From Methylobacterium sp. (GTDB lineage: Bacteria; Pseudomonadota; Alphaproteobacteria; Rhizobiales; Beijerinckiaceae), in contig JAJKJG010000082.1 of assembly GCA_021154065.1 (NCBI GenBank), positions 1 to 14,585 on the forward strand: a stretch of 14,585 bases of DNA. Direction: 5' to 3'. Position numbers and translations under genes: made by a program. Shown here one piece after another: positions 7,919 to 14,585 of this stretch. The notes under the pieces were generated by a model, which was given only the letters and a program-made list of their open reading frames with translations, was not told the DNA's origin and did not search any database. How positions within the stretch are numbered: position 1 is the stretch's first letter; each line of letters opens with the position of its first letter.

Positions 7919-7944
7919 CCGCGTCCGCCGGTCAGGCGCGCCGC

Positions 7945-8112
7945 CTACTTGATCTTGGCTTCCTTGAACTCGACGTGCTTGCGCGCGACGGGGTCGTACT
8001 TCTTCATCGCGAGCTTGTCGGTCATGGTGCGCGAGTTCTTCTTGGTGACGTAGTAGTAGCCGGTGTCGGCGGTCGAGAGCAGCTTCACCTTGATCGTGAC
8101 AGCCTTGGCCAT
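7945..8112 (-). CDS. rpmG: 50S ribosomal protein L33
   Basis: A 55-residue protein, [18 protein letters not shown] followed by [15 protein letters not shown] and the C-terminal [18 protein letters not shown], a full-length L33. It lacks the two CxxC pairs, so it is the zinc-independent form. The ATG at 8112 has AGAGG 8 nt upstream on the minus strand; a longer reading up to 8220 is not L33-like and is discarded. L33 is a small protein of the large ribosomal subunit. It is transcribed toward pleD and ends at the terminator at 7891-7918. TTGCGT-N16-TATCGG on the minus strand about 30-60 bp upstream could be its promoter, but the match is weak. Confidence 0.97.
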   Translation of the reverse strand: MAKAVTIKVKLLSTADTGYYYVTKKNSRTMTDKLAMKKYDPVARKHVEFKEAKIK

Positions 8113-8176
8113 GGTCGGAACCTCTTGTCTGGCGCCCGCGCCCGGCCCGATAAGGCCAAGGTCGCCAAACGCAAAG

Positions 8177-8195
8177 GGCCGGGAAAATCCCGGCC
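8177..8195. terminator. Hairpin upstream of rpmG, downstream of the small secreted protein gene
   Basis: GGCCGGGA (8177-8184), a 3-nt loop of A, TCCCGGCC (8188-8195): a perfect 8-bp stem. On the minus strand it is followed by CTTTGCGTTT, a poor T-run, so it may weakly terminate the gene ending at 8271. It sits about 65 bp before the rpmG start and could also lie in the rpmG leader. Confidence 0.35.
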
Positions 8196-8225
8196 AAACC
8201 TTGCGATCCAGATGAGCCATCGGGG

Positions 8226-8256
8226 CCGGTTCGTCAAGGTTTTCCCGACGAACCGG
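8226..8256. repeat. Inverted repeat after the small secreted protein gene
   Basis: CCGGTTCGTC (8226-8235) and GACGAACCGG (8247-8256) form a perfect 10-bp stem with an 11-nt loop, 14 bp past the stop of the small secreted protein gene (minus strand). There is no T-run. It may act with the hairpin at 8177-8195 as a transcript end, or be an operator; nothing visible decides. Confidence 0.45.
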
Positions 8257-8270
8257 CGCGTCGCGAGGCG

Positions 8271-8519
8271 CTACATGCGCTGGCCGGGAGGGGTGTTGTA
8301 GCGGCCGGAGCTGTTCTGGCCCGGCGCGAACTTCTTAGCCGACTGCATGCCCTTCTTCTTCTTGACCTGGCCGGGCGCATAGGCCGAGGCGCCGGGCGAG
8401 GTCGAGCCGGTGGTCATGCCTTGGCTATGGCCGCCGCTCATGGTCTTCGGGCCGGCCGATGCCGTCGCGCTCATGCCGAGCGCGAGCGCGCCGGCGAGCA
8501 GCCATGGGGTGATCCGCAT
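8271..8519 (-). CDS. Small secreted hypothetical protein with PGQ motifs
   Basis: An 82-residue protein. Residues 1-22 are a clean signal peptide ([16 protein letters not shown] core, SATASA before cleavage), giving a mature peptide of about 60 residues rich in Gly, Ser, Lys and Gln. It contains APGQ at 48-51, a KKKK run at 53-56, APGQ at 65-68 and PPGQ at 77-80; no cysteine and no membrane segment after the signal. I do not recognise a functional family, although I recall APGQ-containing short secreted proteins in other Hyphomicrobiales. The ATG at 8519 follows GAGGAG by 7 nt on the minus strand, which decides against the longer reading from 8612. It is flanked downstream by two hairpins. 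The function is unknown. Confidence 0.75.
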   Translation of the reverse strand: MRITPWLLAGALALGMSATASAGPKTMSGGHSQGMTTGSTSPGASAYAPGQVKKKKGMQSAKKFAPGQNSSGRYNTPPGQRM

Positions 8520-8630
8520 CGTTCGTCTCCTCTGAGGGGGTCGCGGTGCGACCGCTCGCCGGATGAACGCCGCTACGGCAGCGCCGTTCCTAAGGCCATG
8601 GTCCGGCCGCACGACGCGGGCGGGGCCGGC

Positions 8631-9374
8631 TCAGGCGCTGTTGCCGTCGGGCGGCGCCGTCGCGTCGGCCTCGAGCGCCGGCGCGATGAGGCTCTCGTCG
8701 TCGTTCTTGTACGAGTTCACCCGCGTCGACACCGGCCACATCGTCATCGGCTCGGCCGGGTAGGGCCGCAGGAGCTCCCGCGGGTCGTCCTCGTCGGCGA
8801 GCCAGCGCTCGTAATCCCGAGGCGCGAGGATGACCGGCATGCGGCTGTGGATCGGGCGCACGAGCGCGTTCGCCCGCGTCGTGACGATGCAAAAAGTGCG
8901 CAGCCAGGCGCCCGAGGCCGGGTCCTTCCAGTTCTCCCACAGCCCGGCGAGGCCGAAGGGCGCGCCGTCCTTCATCGCGATGGCGAAGGGCTGCCGGATC
9001 TTTTCGCCCTTCACCGCCTTCCACTCGAAGAAGCCGTCGATCGGCATGATGCAGCGGCGCTTGGCGTAGGCGTCGGCGAAGAAAGGCCGCGTCTCCGGCG
9101 GGAAGGTCTTCGTCGCGAGCGTCTCGGCGGCGGCGTTGATCGGCGGCGGCTTCGGCTTGTCAGTGCAGAAATGCGGGATCAGGCCCCAGCGCAGGAGGTC
9201 GAGCGAGCGCTCGCCCGTCGCCGGGTTCTTGCGGATGATCCACAGGTCCTGCGCCGGCGCGCCGTTATAGCGCGGCGGCACGTTCGACCAGCGGTTATCG
9301 CGGTCATCGAGGCCGTCGACGATGCGCAGCCCGAGGAGGTCCGGGGGGCTGCGCTGGATGACGCGTCCGCACAT
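8631..9374 (-). CDS. SOS response-associated peptidase (SRAP; YedK/HMCES-type abasic-site crosslinking protein)
   Basis: A 247-residue SRAP-domain protein. Family members form a thiazolidine crosslink between Cys2 and abasic sites in single-stranded DNA, shielding them. Cys2 must become N-terminal, so I choose the ATG at 9374 (MCGRV) over the one three codons upstream at 9383. Conserved parts are YNGAPAQ (36-42), RWGLIPHF (62-69), N80 in INAAAET, E117 in DGFFEW and H176 in HSRMP. In E. coli YedK the Asn is followed two residues later by an arginine (N75/R77); here that position is Ala82. No LexA box is visible in the 94-bp gap to the divergent dehydrogenase gene, and no clear Shine-Dalgarno is seen. 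Confidence 0.94.
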   Translation of the reverse strand: MCGRVIQRSPPDLLGLRIVDGLDDRDNRWSNVPPRYNGAPAQDLWIIRKNPATGERSLDLLRWGLIPHFCTDKPKPPPINAAAETLATKTFPPETRPFFADAYAKRRCIMPIDGFFEWKAVKGEKIRQPFAIAMKDGAPFGLAGLWENWKDPASGAWLRTFCIVTTRANALVRPIHSRMPVILAPRDYERWLADEDDPRELLRPYPAEPMTMWPVSTRVNSYKNDDESLIAPALEADATAPPDGNSA

Positions 9375-9468
9375 GCGGCTCATGTAGCGGACGGCGCCGC
9401 CGGAGGGGAGGGGGGCGGAACACCGGCTTTCGGCGCGCGTTCACGGCCACGAGCTCAGGAGATGCCCC

Positions 9469-10344
9469 ATGGCCCAAGCCAAGCCGCTGTCCCGCCCGCT
9501 CGCGATCGTCACCGGCGCTTCGAGCGGCATCGGCTACGAGCTCGCGCGGCTCTGCGCCGAGAACGGCTACGACCTCGTCATCGCCGCCGACCGGCCGCTC
9601 GCCGATGCGGCGCGGGATCTGCGCGCCGCCGGCGCGAACGTCGAGACCGTCGAGACCGACCTCGCGACGCTCGAGGGCGTCGACAGGCTCCATGCGGCGG
9701 CGAAAGGACGCTCGGTCGAGGCGCTCCTCGCCAATGCCGGTCACGGGCTCGCGCACGGCTTCCTCGACCAGGATTTTGCGCTAGCCCGGCACGTCATCGA
9801 CACCAACATCACCGGCACGATCTACCTCGTGCAGAAGGTCGGGCGCGAGATGCGCTCCCGCGGCGCCGGCCGCATCCTGATCACCGGCTCGGTCGCGGGC
9901 TTAATCCCGGGCAGCTTCCACGCCGTCTACAACGGCACCAAGGCGTTCATCGATTCGTTCGCCTGGGCGCTGCGCAACGAGCTCAAGGACAGCGGCGTCA
10001 CCGTCACCTGCCTGATGCCCGGCGTCACCGACACCGCGTTCTTCGAGCGCGCCGACATGATGGACACCGCCGTCGGCCAGAGCTCGAAGGCCGACCCCGC
10101 CGACGTCGCGAAGACCGGCTTCGAGGCCATGCTGAAAGGCGAGGGCGACGTCGTCGCCGGCTGGAAGAACAAGCTCCAGACGGCCGCCGCCTCGGTCACG
10201 CCGGCGGCGATCCTCGCCGAGCAGCACCGCAAGCAGGCATGGCAGCGGCAAACGCTAGGCCGGGTTCGGGGCGCGCTCCCGCCGCGCAGGCGCGCGCTTC
10301 AGCGCCCGTCGATCTGCTGGCCGATGATGGCGATCGCGCGCTGA
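9469..10344 (+). CDS. Short-chain dehydrogenase/reductase (SDR) family oxidoreductase
   Basis: A 291-residue classical SDR. It shows the Rossmann glycine motif TGASSGIG near residues 16-23, NAG in LLANAGHG, a catalytic serine in ITGS, and the YxxxK pair in AVYNGTK. The PGVTDT loop after the last strand is also intact. The substrate cannot be read from the sequence; NAD(P)H-dependent oxidoreduction of a carbonyl or alcohol is expected. AGGAG lies about 7 nt before the ATG. The last 35-40 residues (from about residue 258) are Arg/Pro-rich and unlike an SDR tail. This extension is antisense to the end of the convergent lytic transglycosylase gene, with 46 bp of overlap, so the ancestral stop was probably near 10250. 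The gene is divergent from the SRAP gene. Confidence 0.92.
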   Translation: MAQAKPLSRPLAIVTGASSGIGYELARLCAENGYDLVIAADRPLADAARDLRAAGANVETVETDLATLEGVDRLHAAAKGRSVEALLANAGHGLAHGFLDQDFALARHVIDTNITGTIYLVQKVGREMRSRGAGRILITGSVAGLIPGSFHAVYNGTKAFIDSFAWALRNELKDSGVTVTCLMPGVTDTAFFERADMMDTAVGQSSKADPADVAKTGFEAMLKGEGDVVAGWKNKLQTAAASVTPAAILAEQHRKQAWQRQTLGRVRGALPPRRRALQRPSICWPMMAIAR

Positions 10345-11096
10345 TAGACCGAGGCCGCGTTCCAGGCCTGGATGGCGCCGAAGTTCGCCTGGCCGGGCTG
10401 GTAGCCGCCGCCGGCGCTCCAGCCATGGCCCCGGAGGAAGTTCGCCGTCGACATCAGCGCCGCGCTCGAATTGTCGAGGCTGCCGCCGGTGCCGTAGTTC
10501 AGGATGCTCTTCGGCAGGAATTGCGTATGGCCGACCTCGCCGTGCATCGAGCCGCGCGAGCCCGGCGCCAGGACGCCGCGATCGATCAGCGTCAGCGCCG
10601 CGTAGAGCTGGTCGGTGAAATAGGCGCTGCGCCGGCAATCATAGGCGAGGGTCGCAACCGCCGAGAGGACGTTCTGGTTGCCGCGCTGGGCGCCGAAGGC
10701 GGTCTCCATGCCCCAGATCGCGAGCAGCGGCCCGGGCGGCACGCCGTAGCGCTGCTCGATCTGCGCGAACAGCGCGGCGTTCGACTGCTTGAGCGCGCGC
10801 CCGCGCGAAACGATCGCTGAACCGCCGCGCTTGGCGAGGAACTGGTCGAGCGAGAGCCTGAAGCTGCGCTGGCCGCGATCGGCGGCGATCGTCGCCGAGG
10901 CATACTGGGTCCCCATCAGCGCCGAGATTGCCGAGGCGCTGACCCTGCTCCGCGCCTCCTCGGCGAACTGCCGCTTCCAGCCCTCGAACCCGGCCGCCGA
11001 ATTGCCGCACTGCGCGGCGCGCGCCTCGCCGGCCGCGCCCGCGAGCGCCGCCAGGGCCGCGGCGGCGACCGTCCTGAATTTCCCGATCTTCGTCAT
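10299..11096 (-). CDS. Lytic murein transglycosylase, MltB/Slt35-type
   Basis: A 265-residue exported muramidase-like enzyme that cleaves the MurNAc-GlcNAc bond of peptidoglycan to leave 1,6-anhydroMurNAc. Residues 1-28 are a signal peptide (KIGKFR, an Ala-rich core, EARAA). No lipobox is present (AAQC), so it is soluble in the periplasm rather than a lipoprotein. The catalytic glutamate is E131 in IWGMETAFG, followed by QNVLSAVATLAYDCRRSAYF and HGEVGHTQFLPKSILNYG, both typical of the family. The ATG at 11096 with AAGGAG 7 nt upstream is preferred over the reading from 11135. The C-terminal peptidoglycan-binding domain seen in longer MltB-like proteins is absent. It is convergent and overlapping with the SDR gene, and divergent from the propeller gene. 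Confidence 0.93.
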   Translation of the reverse strand: MTKIGKFRTVAAAALAALAGAAGEARAAQCGNSAAGFEGWKRQFAEEARSRVSASAISALMGTQYASATIAADRGQRSFRLSLDQFLAKRGGSAIVSRGRALKQSNAALFAQIEQRYGVPPGPLLAIWGMETAFGAQRGNQNVLSAVATLAYDCRRSAYFTDQLYAALTLIDRGVLAPGSRGSMHGEVGHTQFLPKSILNYGTGGSLDNSSAALMSTANFLRGHGWSAGGGYQPGQANFGAIQAWNAASVYQRAIAIIGQQIDGR

Positions 11097-11241
11097 TCGG
11101 AACTCCTTGCCGATCGCCTGAGACGCCGGCGTCATCGCCCGCTCTCGCGCCTTCGAGGCGCCATGCCGTCGGCGTGAAGGATAACCCGGCCCGAACGCGT
11201 GCGCACCTGCGTCAGCTTTTCACGGTGAACGGGGCTGTCAG

Positions 11242-11278
11242 GGTCGTGCTCCGCCGGCCATGCCGGCCGGCCCCGACC
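11242..11278. repeat. Inverted repeat in the mltB-propeller divergent region
   Basis: GGTCG (11242-11246) and CGACC (11274-11278) enclose GCCGGC-CAT-GCCGGC (11253-11267). It lies in the 230-250-bp gap between two divergent genes and could be an operator or an mRNA leader structure. There is nothing to identify a regulator. Confidence 0.3.
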
Positions 11279-11348
11279 TTTGCAGCGCCTGCTCTCGCGA
11301 CACCGCTTCACCTATGCTATGCACTGCATGATTGAGATCGGGGGCGTG

Positions 11349-12301
11349 ATGAAACTCACCGCAGCTGCTGCAGCCGCGACGCTGCTCTTCGGGGGGCAGC
11401 GAGCTCCGGTGCGGTTGCCGAAGCGCTGTTCGAGAGCCGGCGGCTGACGACCCCGGGCGAATATCCTGACGGCGTCGAGGGGCCGGCCGTGGACGCCGCC
11501 GGCAACCTCTATGTCGTCAATCTCGGCCAGAAGGGTACGATCGGCCGGGTGCGCCCCGGCGCCTCGACCTCCGAGCTGTTCGCCACGCTCCCGAACGGCA
11601 GCATCGGCAACGGCATCCGCTTCGACCGCGAAGGACGCATGTACGTCGCGGACTTCAAGGCTCACACGATCTTCGTCTTCGAGCCGGGTCAAGCGACGCC
11701 CCGCCGCTATTTCCCGCCGCAGCCGCGGTCCGGCCTCTTCGACCAGCCGAACGACCTCGCGATCGCCGCCGACGGGACGCTTTATGCGAGCGACCCGAAA
11801 CCCGGCACGCGCACAGGGCGCATCTGGCGGATCAGCCGGGCACCGGACGGCACGGCGCGCGCCGTCGTCATGACGAGCTCGCGCGCCATGGGCCGCACCA
11901 ACGGCCTCGACCTCAGCCCGGACGGGCGCACGCTCTACGTCGGCGAGTCGAGCAGCCACCAGTTATGGGCCTACCGCATCGACGGCGACCGGCTCGTGGC
12001 ACCGCCGCGGCCCCTCATCAAGTTCGACGCCGACCTCGACGGGCTGCGCACCGATGTTGACGGCAAGATCTACGTGGCGCGGGTGGAGAGCGGCACCGTC
12101 GACGTGGTCGATCCGCAGAGCCGCACCGTCATCCGCCACGTGCCCCTCACCGCCAAGAACCCGACCAACCTGACCTTCGGCGGCCCCGACGGAAAGACCG
12201 TCTTCGTCACGCAGGCCAAGGGCGGCTACGTCGAATCCTTCCGCGTCGAACGCCCCGGCCGCGAGCCCTGCCTGCAAGGCGTGCCCGGCACCTGCCCGTA
12301 G
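11349..12301 (+). CDS. SMP-30/gluconolactonase-like beta-propeller protein; signal peptide separated by a frameshift
   Basis: The main frame ends at TAG 12299-12301 and reads as a six-bladed-propeller SMP-30/LRE protein. It shows EGPAVDAAGNLYVVNLG, GIRFDREGRMYVADF, QPNDLAIAADGTLYASDP, TNGLDLSPDGRTLYVGES and LDGLRTDVDGKIYVAR. The expected metal ligands (Glu of EGPAVD, Asn of QPND, Asn of TNGL, Asp of DLDG) are all present. The first in-frame conventional start, GTG 11489, would remove the Glu ligand and the preceding LFESRRLTTPGEYPDGV. An ATG at 11349 (also ATG 11328 in the same frame) encodes a perfect signal-peptide start, MKLTAAAAAATLLFGG, but in another frame. One extra G in the G6 run 11391-11396 would join them. 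The gene is therefore either a frameshift mutant or carries a sequencing error. Intact, it would be a periplasmic lactonase-like enzyme of unknown substrate. Confidence 0.85.
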
Positions 12302-12487
12302 GATTTTCGCTCCGCCCGGGACGGCGACACCCTCTTCATGGCCTGCACGTTGCATCCGACCTCCCGCGCCACGGGCCGCTCGATCACGCAGCCCTTCGCC
12401 GAGGTGCCGCGCTTCCAGCGCGACCGCCTGATCGACGGCACGCCGTTCTACTACGACACCGCCGCGGTGATGGCGTTGCTGCGGTAG
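12302..12487 (+). pseudogene. Remnant of a SnoaL-like (NTF2-fold) protein, C-terminal part
   Basis: Directly after the propeller stop the same frame continues with DFRSARDGDTLFMACTLHP, then TSRATGRSITQPFAEVPRFQ and DGTPFYYDTAAVMALLR before TAG 12485-12487. The pattern (DGDT, ATGR-I, a rF-x-DG-x-x-x-YYDtaavmalL ending) resembles the last 50-60 residues of SnoaL-like/NTF2-like proteins. The N-terminal half is absent, and the only ATG (12338) would give 49 residues. I read it as a truncated relic left by a rearrangement between the propeller gene and the DUF4160/DUF2442 pair. The family assignment is by eye. Confidence 0.45.
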
Positions 12488-12497
12488 GGGCGTAGGA

Positions 12498-12746
12498 TCA
12501 CGCGGACGCTTCCACCCGCCTCGTCATGTCCCCGCGTCCGGCGAGGAGGCCGGCGATGGAGATGTCTTCGTCGAGGTGTTCCCAGTGGAGGCCAAAATGG
12601 CCGATCTCGACTTTTTCGCGGTTCGTCGGGCTGGCGTCGAGGAGACGTGGGAACCACGCGAGCGGCACGCCAAGCGTACGCCCGTCGGCGAGTTCCACCC
12701 ACATGGTGGCGTCGTCAAAGCGAACCGTCGTCGCCGAAATGGTCAT
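12498..12746 (-). CDS. DUF2442 domain-containing protein
   Basis: An 82-residue protein that is almost entirely one DUF2442 domain: V-x-F-DD-x-MWVELADGRTLGVPLAWFPRLL, then a WEHLDEDISIAGLLAG tail. The family fold is a small beta-rich domain often encoded next to DUF4160, and the pair has been listed among putative toxin-antitoxin modules; no activity is proven to my knowledge. The ATG at 12746 lies inside the end of the DUF4160 gene (32-bp overlap), with GAGG about 7 nt upstream, so it is translationally coupled. There is no signal peptide. It abuts the SnoaL-like remnant on the opposite strand (stops 10 bp apart). Confidence 0.9.
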   Translation of the reverse strand: MTISATTVRFDDATMWVELADGRTLGVPLAWFPRLLDASPTNREKVEIGHFGLHWEHLDEDISIAGLLAGRGDMTRRVEASA

Positions 12747-12972
12747 GCCAGGCCCTCAACAATGCCGCTCTGTTCTCGTGCACGACCCTCAAGATACGCC
12801 TCAGTTCCCCTGAGTTGAACCCGTAGCTCTCAACGAGCACGACATCAGGCTCAAGCCAGACCTTTGCATCGTTGCCGGCGCCGCGGACATGGATAGGGGG
12901 CGGCTCGCGCGGTTCCCCCTCGTTCGAGAAAAAGAGATAGCGCAGCCCATCTCGACGAAGGATGACCGGCAT
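12715..12972 (-). CDS. DUF4160 domain-containing protein
   Basis: An 85-residue DUF4160 protein: MPVILRRDGLRYLFFSNEGE, PPPIHVRGAGNDAKVWLEP and ESYGFNSGELRRILRVVHEN with a WHDHF tail. The PxH(V) motif and the AKVWLEP strand are hallmarks of the family. It lies upstream of and overlaps DUF2442 by 32 bp, the usual order of this pair. Base composition is lower than around it (72 of 120 bases are G or C at 12781-12900, against 46 of 60 in one SDR line, 9601-9660), which suggests later acquisition. AAGG about 9 nt upstream of the ATG serves as ribosome site. Whether the pair is a toxin-antitoxin system is inference only. Confidence 0.9.
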   Translation of the reverse strand: MPVILRRDGLRYLFFSNEGEPREPPPIHVRGAGNDAKVWLEPDVVLVESYGFNSGELRRILRVVHENRAALLRAWHDHFGDDGSL

Positions 12973-13012
12973 GTCGGTCTGCCTTCAGCCGGGTGAGCAG
13001 TCATCGCTGGGT

Positions 13013-14585
13013 CTAGCTACACCCCGTCGTCCCCCCGCACGTGTCGCACTTCAAGCACGTCCCATTTCGCACCAGCGTGAAGTTGGCGCACTCCGGGCAC
13101 GCCTCGCCCTCGTAGCCCTTCATGCGCGCCTCGACGCGCTTGTCGGCGACAGAGGGCCCCGCGGCGGCGGCGAGCGGCGGGGAGAAGGGGAGGTCGAGGA
13201 CGCCGACGCGCGCCTCCGGCGCCGTGTCGTAGCCAGGCGCCAGCGCCGTCGCGCCGGCGGTGGCGTAGCCGGCGCCGCCCTGGATCAGCATGAAGCGGTC
13301 CTGCTTGCCGCGCACGAAGCCGGTCGAGACCACCTGGCGGGCGGGCGGCGGCGCGCCCTCGTCCGGCGCCTTGCCTTCGGCCTGGCCGCGGCCGAGGACG
13401 TCGGGGCCGATCTCGGACGGATCGACATGGCCGAGCTCGGTGCGGCCGAGATACGAGATCGCGAGCTCGCGGAAGACGTAGTCGAGGATCGAGGTCGCGT
13501 TCTTGATGCGCTCGTTGCCCTGCACGAAGCCCGCCGGCTCGAATCGCGTGAAGGTGAAGGCCTCGACATACTCCTCGAGCGGCACGCCGTATTGCAGGCC
13601 GAGCGAGATCGCGATGGCGAAGTTGTTCATCATCGCTCTGAAGGCGGCGCCCTCCTTGTGCATGTCGATGAAGATCTCGCCGAGGCGCCCGTCGGCGTAC
13701 TCGCCGGTGTGGAGATAGACCTTGTGGTTCCCGACGACCGCCTTCTGGGTGTAGCCGGTGCGGCGGTCGGGCATCTTCTCGCGGGCGCGGATGCGCTCGA
13801 CGCGCTCGATGACGCGCTCGACGATCCGCTCCGCGACCTCGGTGGTGCGCGCCGCGGTCGGCTGGGCGAGGAGCGCGTCGACGGCGTCGAGCTCGTCCTC
13901 CTCCTCGTCGGCGATCAGCGCCGCGTTCAGCGGCTGCGACAGCTTCGAGCCGTCGCGGTAGAGCGCGTTGGCCTTGAGCGCCAGGCGCCAGGAGAGCATG
14001 TAGGCCGACTTGCAGTCCTCGACGGTCGCGTCATTCGGCATGTTGATGGTCTTCGAGATCGCCCCCGAGATGAAGGGCTGCGCCGCCGCCATCATGCGGA
14101 TGTGGCTCTCGACCGAGAGGTAGCGTTTCCCGATGCGCCCGCACGGGTTCGCGCAATCGAACACCGGGTAGTGCTCGTGGCGAAGATGCGGCGCGCCCTC
14201 GAGCGTCATGGCGCCGCAGACATGGATATTCGCGGCCTCGATGTCGGCCTTCGAGAAGCCGAGGAAGGGCAGGATCTCGAACGCCGGATCGGCGAGCTTT
14301 TCGGCCGGGATGCCGAGCGTGTCGCGCAGGAAGTCCTCGCCGAGCGTCCACCGGTTGAACACGAACTTGATGTCGAAGGCGGCCTTGAGGTCCTTCTCGA
14401 CCGCCGCGATCTTCTCGTCGGTGAAGCCGCGCGCCTTCAGGGTCGCGGCGTTGATGCCCGGCGCCTGGCCGAGCGAGCCGTGGCCGACCGCATAGGCCTC
14501 GATCTCGGCGATCTCGGCCTCGCCATAGCCGAGCGCGCGCAGCGCATCTGGGACGGCGCGGTTGATGATCTTGAAGTAGCCGCCG
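13013..14585 (-). CDS. nrdJ: Adenosylcobalamin-dependent ribonucleoside-diphosphate reductase (class II), C-terminal 524 residues; cut by window edge
   Basis: The frame is open to the right edge, so the N-terminal part (most of the catalytic barrel) lies outside. What is present reads (from [20 protein letters not shown]) as the C-terminal part of the long alphaproteobacterial NrdJ. It includes [53 protein letters not shown] and the [20 protein letters not shown] helix. A charged linker with an acidic [10 protein letters not shown] stretch and an [13 protein letters not shown] coiled stretch follows. The protein ends in a zinc-ribbon tail (CPEC, CLKC, then CGGTTGC). The enzyme makes deoxyribonucleotides using a cobalamin-generated radical and is oxygen-independent. 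GTG at 14362 is not a real start: coding continues upstream without break. The stop TAG is 40 bp from the DUF4160 start; no terminator is visible. Confidence 0.96.
   Translation of the reverse strand, partial: GGYFKIINRAVPDALRALGYGEAEIAEIEAYAVGHGSLGQAPGINAATLKARGFTDEKIAAVEKDLKAAFDIKFVFNRWTLGEDFLRDTLGIPAEKLADPAFEILPFLGFSKADIEAANIHVCGAMTLEGAPHLRHEHYPVFDCANPCGRIGKRYLSVESHIRMMAAAQPFISGAISKTINMPNDATVEDCKSAYMLSWRLALKANALYRDGSKLSQPLNAALIADEEEDELDAVDALLAQPTAARTTEVAERIVERVIERVERIRAREKMPDRRTGYTQKAVVGNHKVYLHTGEYADGRLGEIFIDMHKEGAAFRAMMNNFAIAISLGLQYGVPLEEYVEAFTFTRFEPAGFVQGNERIKNATSILDYVFRELAISYLGRTELGHVDPSEIGPDVLGRGQAEGKAPDEGAPPPARQVVSTGFVRGKQDRFMLIQGGAGYATAGATALAPGYDTAPEARVGVLDLPFSPPLAAAAGPSVADKRVEARMKGYEGEACPECANFTLVRNGTCLKCDTCGGTTGCS

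Noticed and set aside
7704..7952. TTG-started 82-codon frame after pleD (and a GTG-started one from 7712)
   Set aside because: It passes through the perfect terminator at 7891-7918 into rpmG antisense and shows no domain; hairpin structure explains the stretch better.
9375..9468. Possible LexA box between the SRAP and SDR genes (GAAC and GTTC present)
   Set aside because: The half-sites are not spaced by 7 nt and not in the required orientation for the alphaproteobacterial direct-repeat box.
8421..10820. 799-codon plus-strand frame across several genes
   Set aside because: Antisense to the SRAP gene and out of frame over the SDR gene; composition is that of a shadow frame, not a giant protein.
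11319..11329. ATGCA-C-TGCAT palindrome at the propeller gene start as an operator
   Set aside because: Only 11 bp, overlaps a possible start codon, and nothing ties it to a regulator; could be chance.
14208..14495. Plus-strand small frame opposite nrdJ
   Set aside because: Antisense shadow; nrdJ is continuous on the other strand to the window edge.

Overview
The window is about 70% GC by eye and reads as chromosome of an alphaproteobacterium of the order Hyphomicrobiales (Rhizobiales). The reasons are the gene content (EipB/DUF1849, DUF3572, the DivK-PleD cell-cycle pair beside rpmG, a DinB with an N-terminal zinc ribbon, a coenzyme-B12-dependent ribonucleotide reductase NrdJ), alphaproteobacterial intergenic palindromes, and a CtrA-like box. 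Genus cannot be fixed from the sequence alone.

Layout. Positions 1-2997 hold a minus-strand run, in transcription order RidA-family protein, glycerophosphodiester phosphodiesterase (overlapping ATGA), FemAB-like N-acyltransferase, and the N-terminal part of a HIT protein cut by the window edge. A large palindromic repeat (A) lies between the phosphodiesterase and the acyltransferase. On the plus strand, 3128-3973 encodes the periplasmic envelope protein EipB. It converges on dinB (minus, apparently CTG-started), which is separated from DUF3572 (minus) by a second copy (B) of the palindrome. Divergent from DUF3572 are divK and pleD (plus), the single-domain regulator and diguanylate cyclase of the alphaproteobacterial polarity and cell-cycle circuit.

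After pleD comes a 344-bp stretch without a convincing protein gene. It holds a clover-leaf repeat, a TTAA-N7-TTAA box, several hairpins and a perfect bidirectional terminator shared with rpmG (minus). This is the best candidate in the window for something undescribed, possibly a small RNA. Next come a small secreted protein (minus), a YedK/HMCES-type SRAP protein (minus), a short-chain dehydrogenase (plus) whose 3' end overlaps the convergent MltB-type lytic transglycosylase (minus), and an SMP-30-like beta-propeller protein (plus) whose signal peptide is out of frame at a G6 run. A SnoaL-like remnant and a DUF4160/DUF2442 pair of lower GC follow; 12302-12972 looks like accessory material inserted next to nrdJ. 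The window ends inside nrdJ (minus).

Most of the window is ordinary chromosomal housekeeping. I see no defence system, phage, insertion sequence, CRISPR array or biosynthetic cluster. The unusual points are local: the pleD-rpmG intergenic region, the frameshifted propeller gene, the dinB start, the modular palindromes, and a few non-canonical active-site residues.
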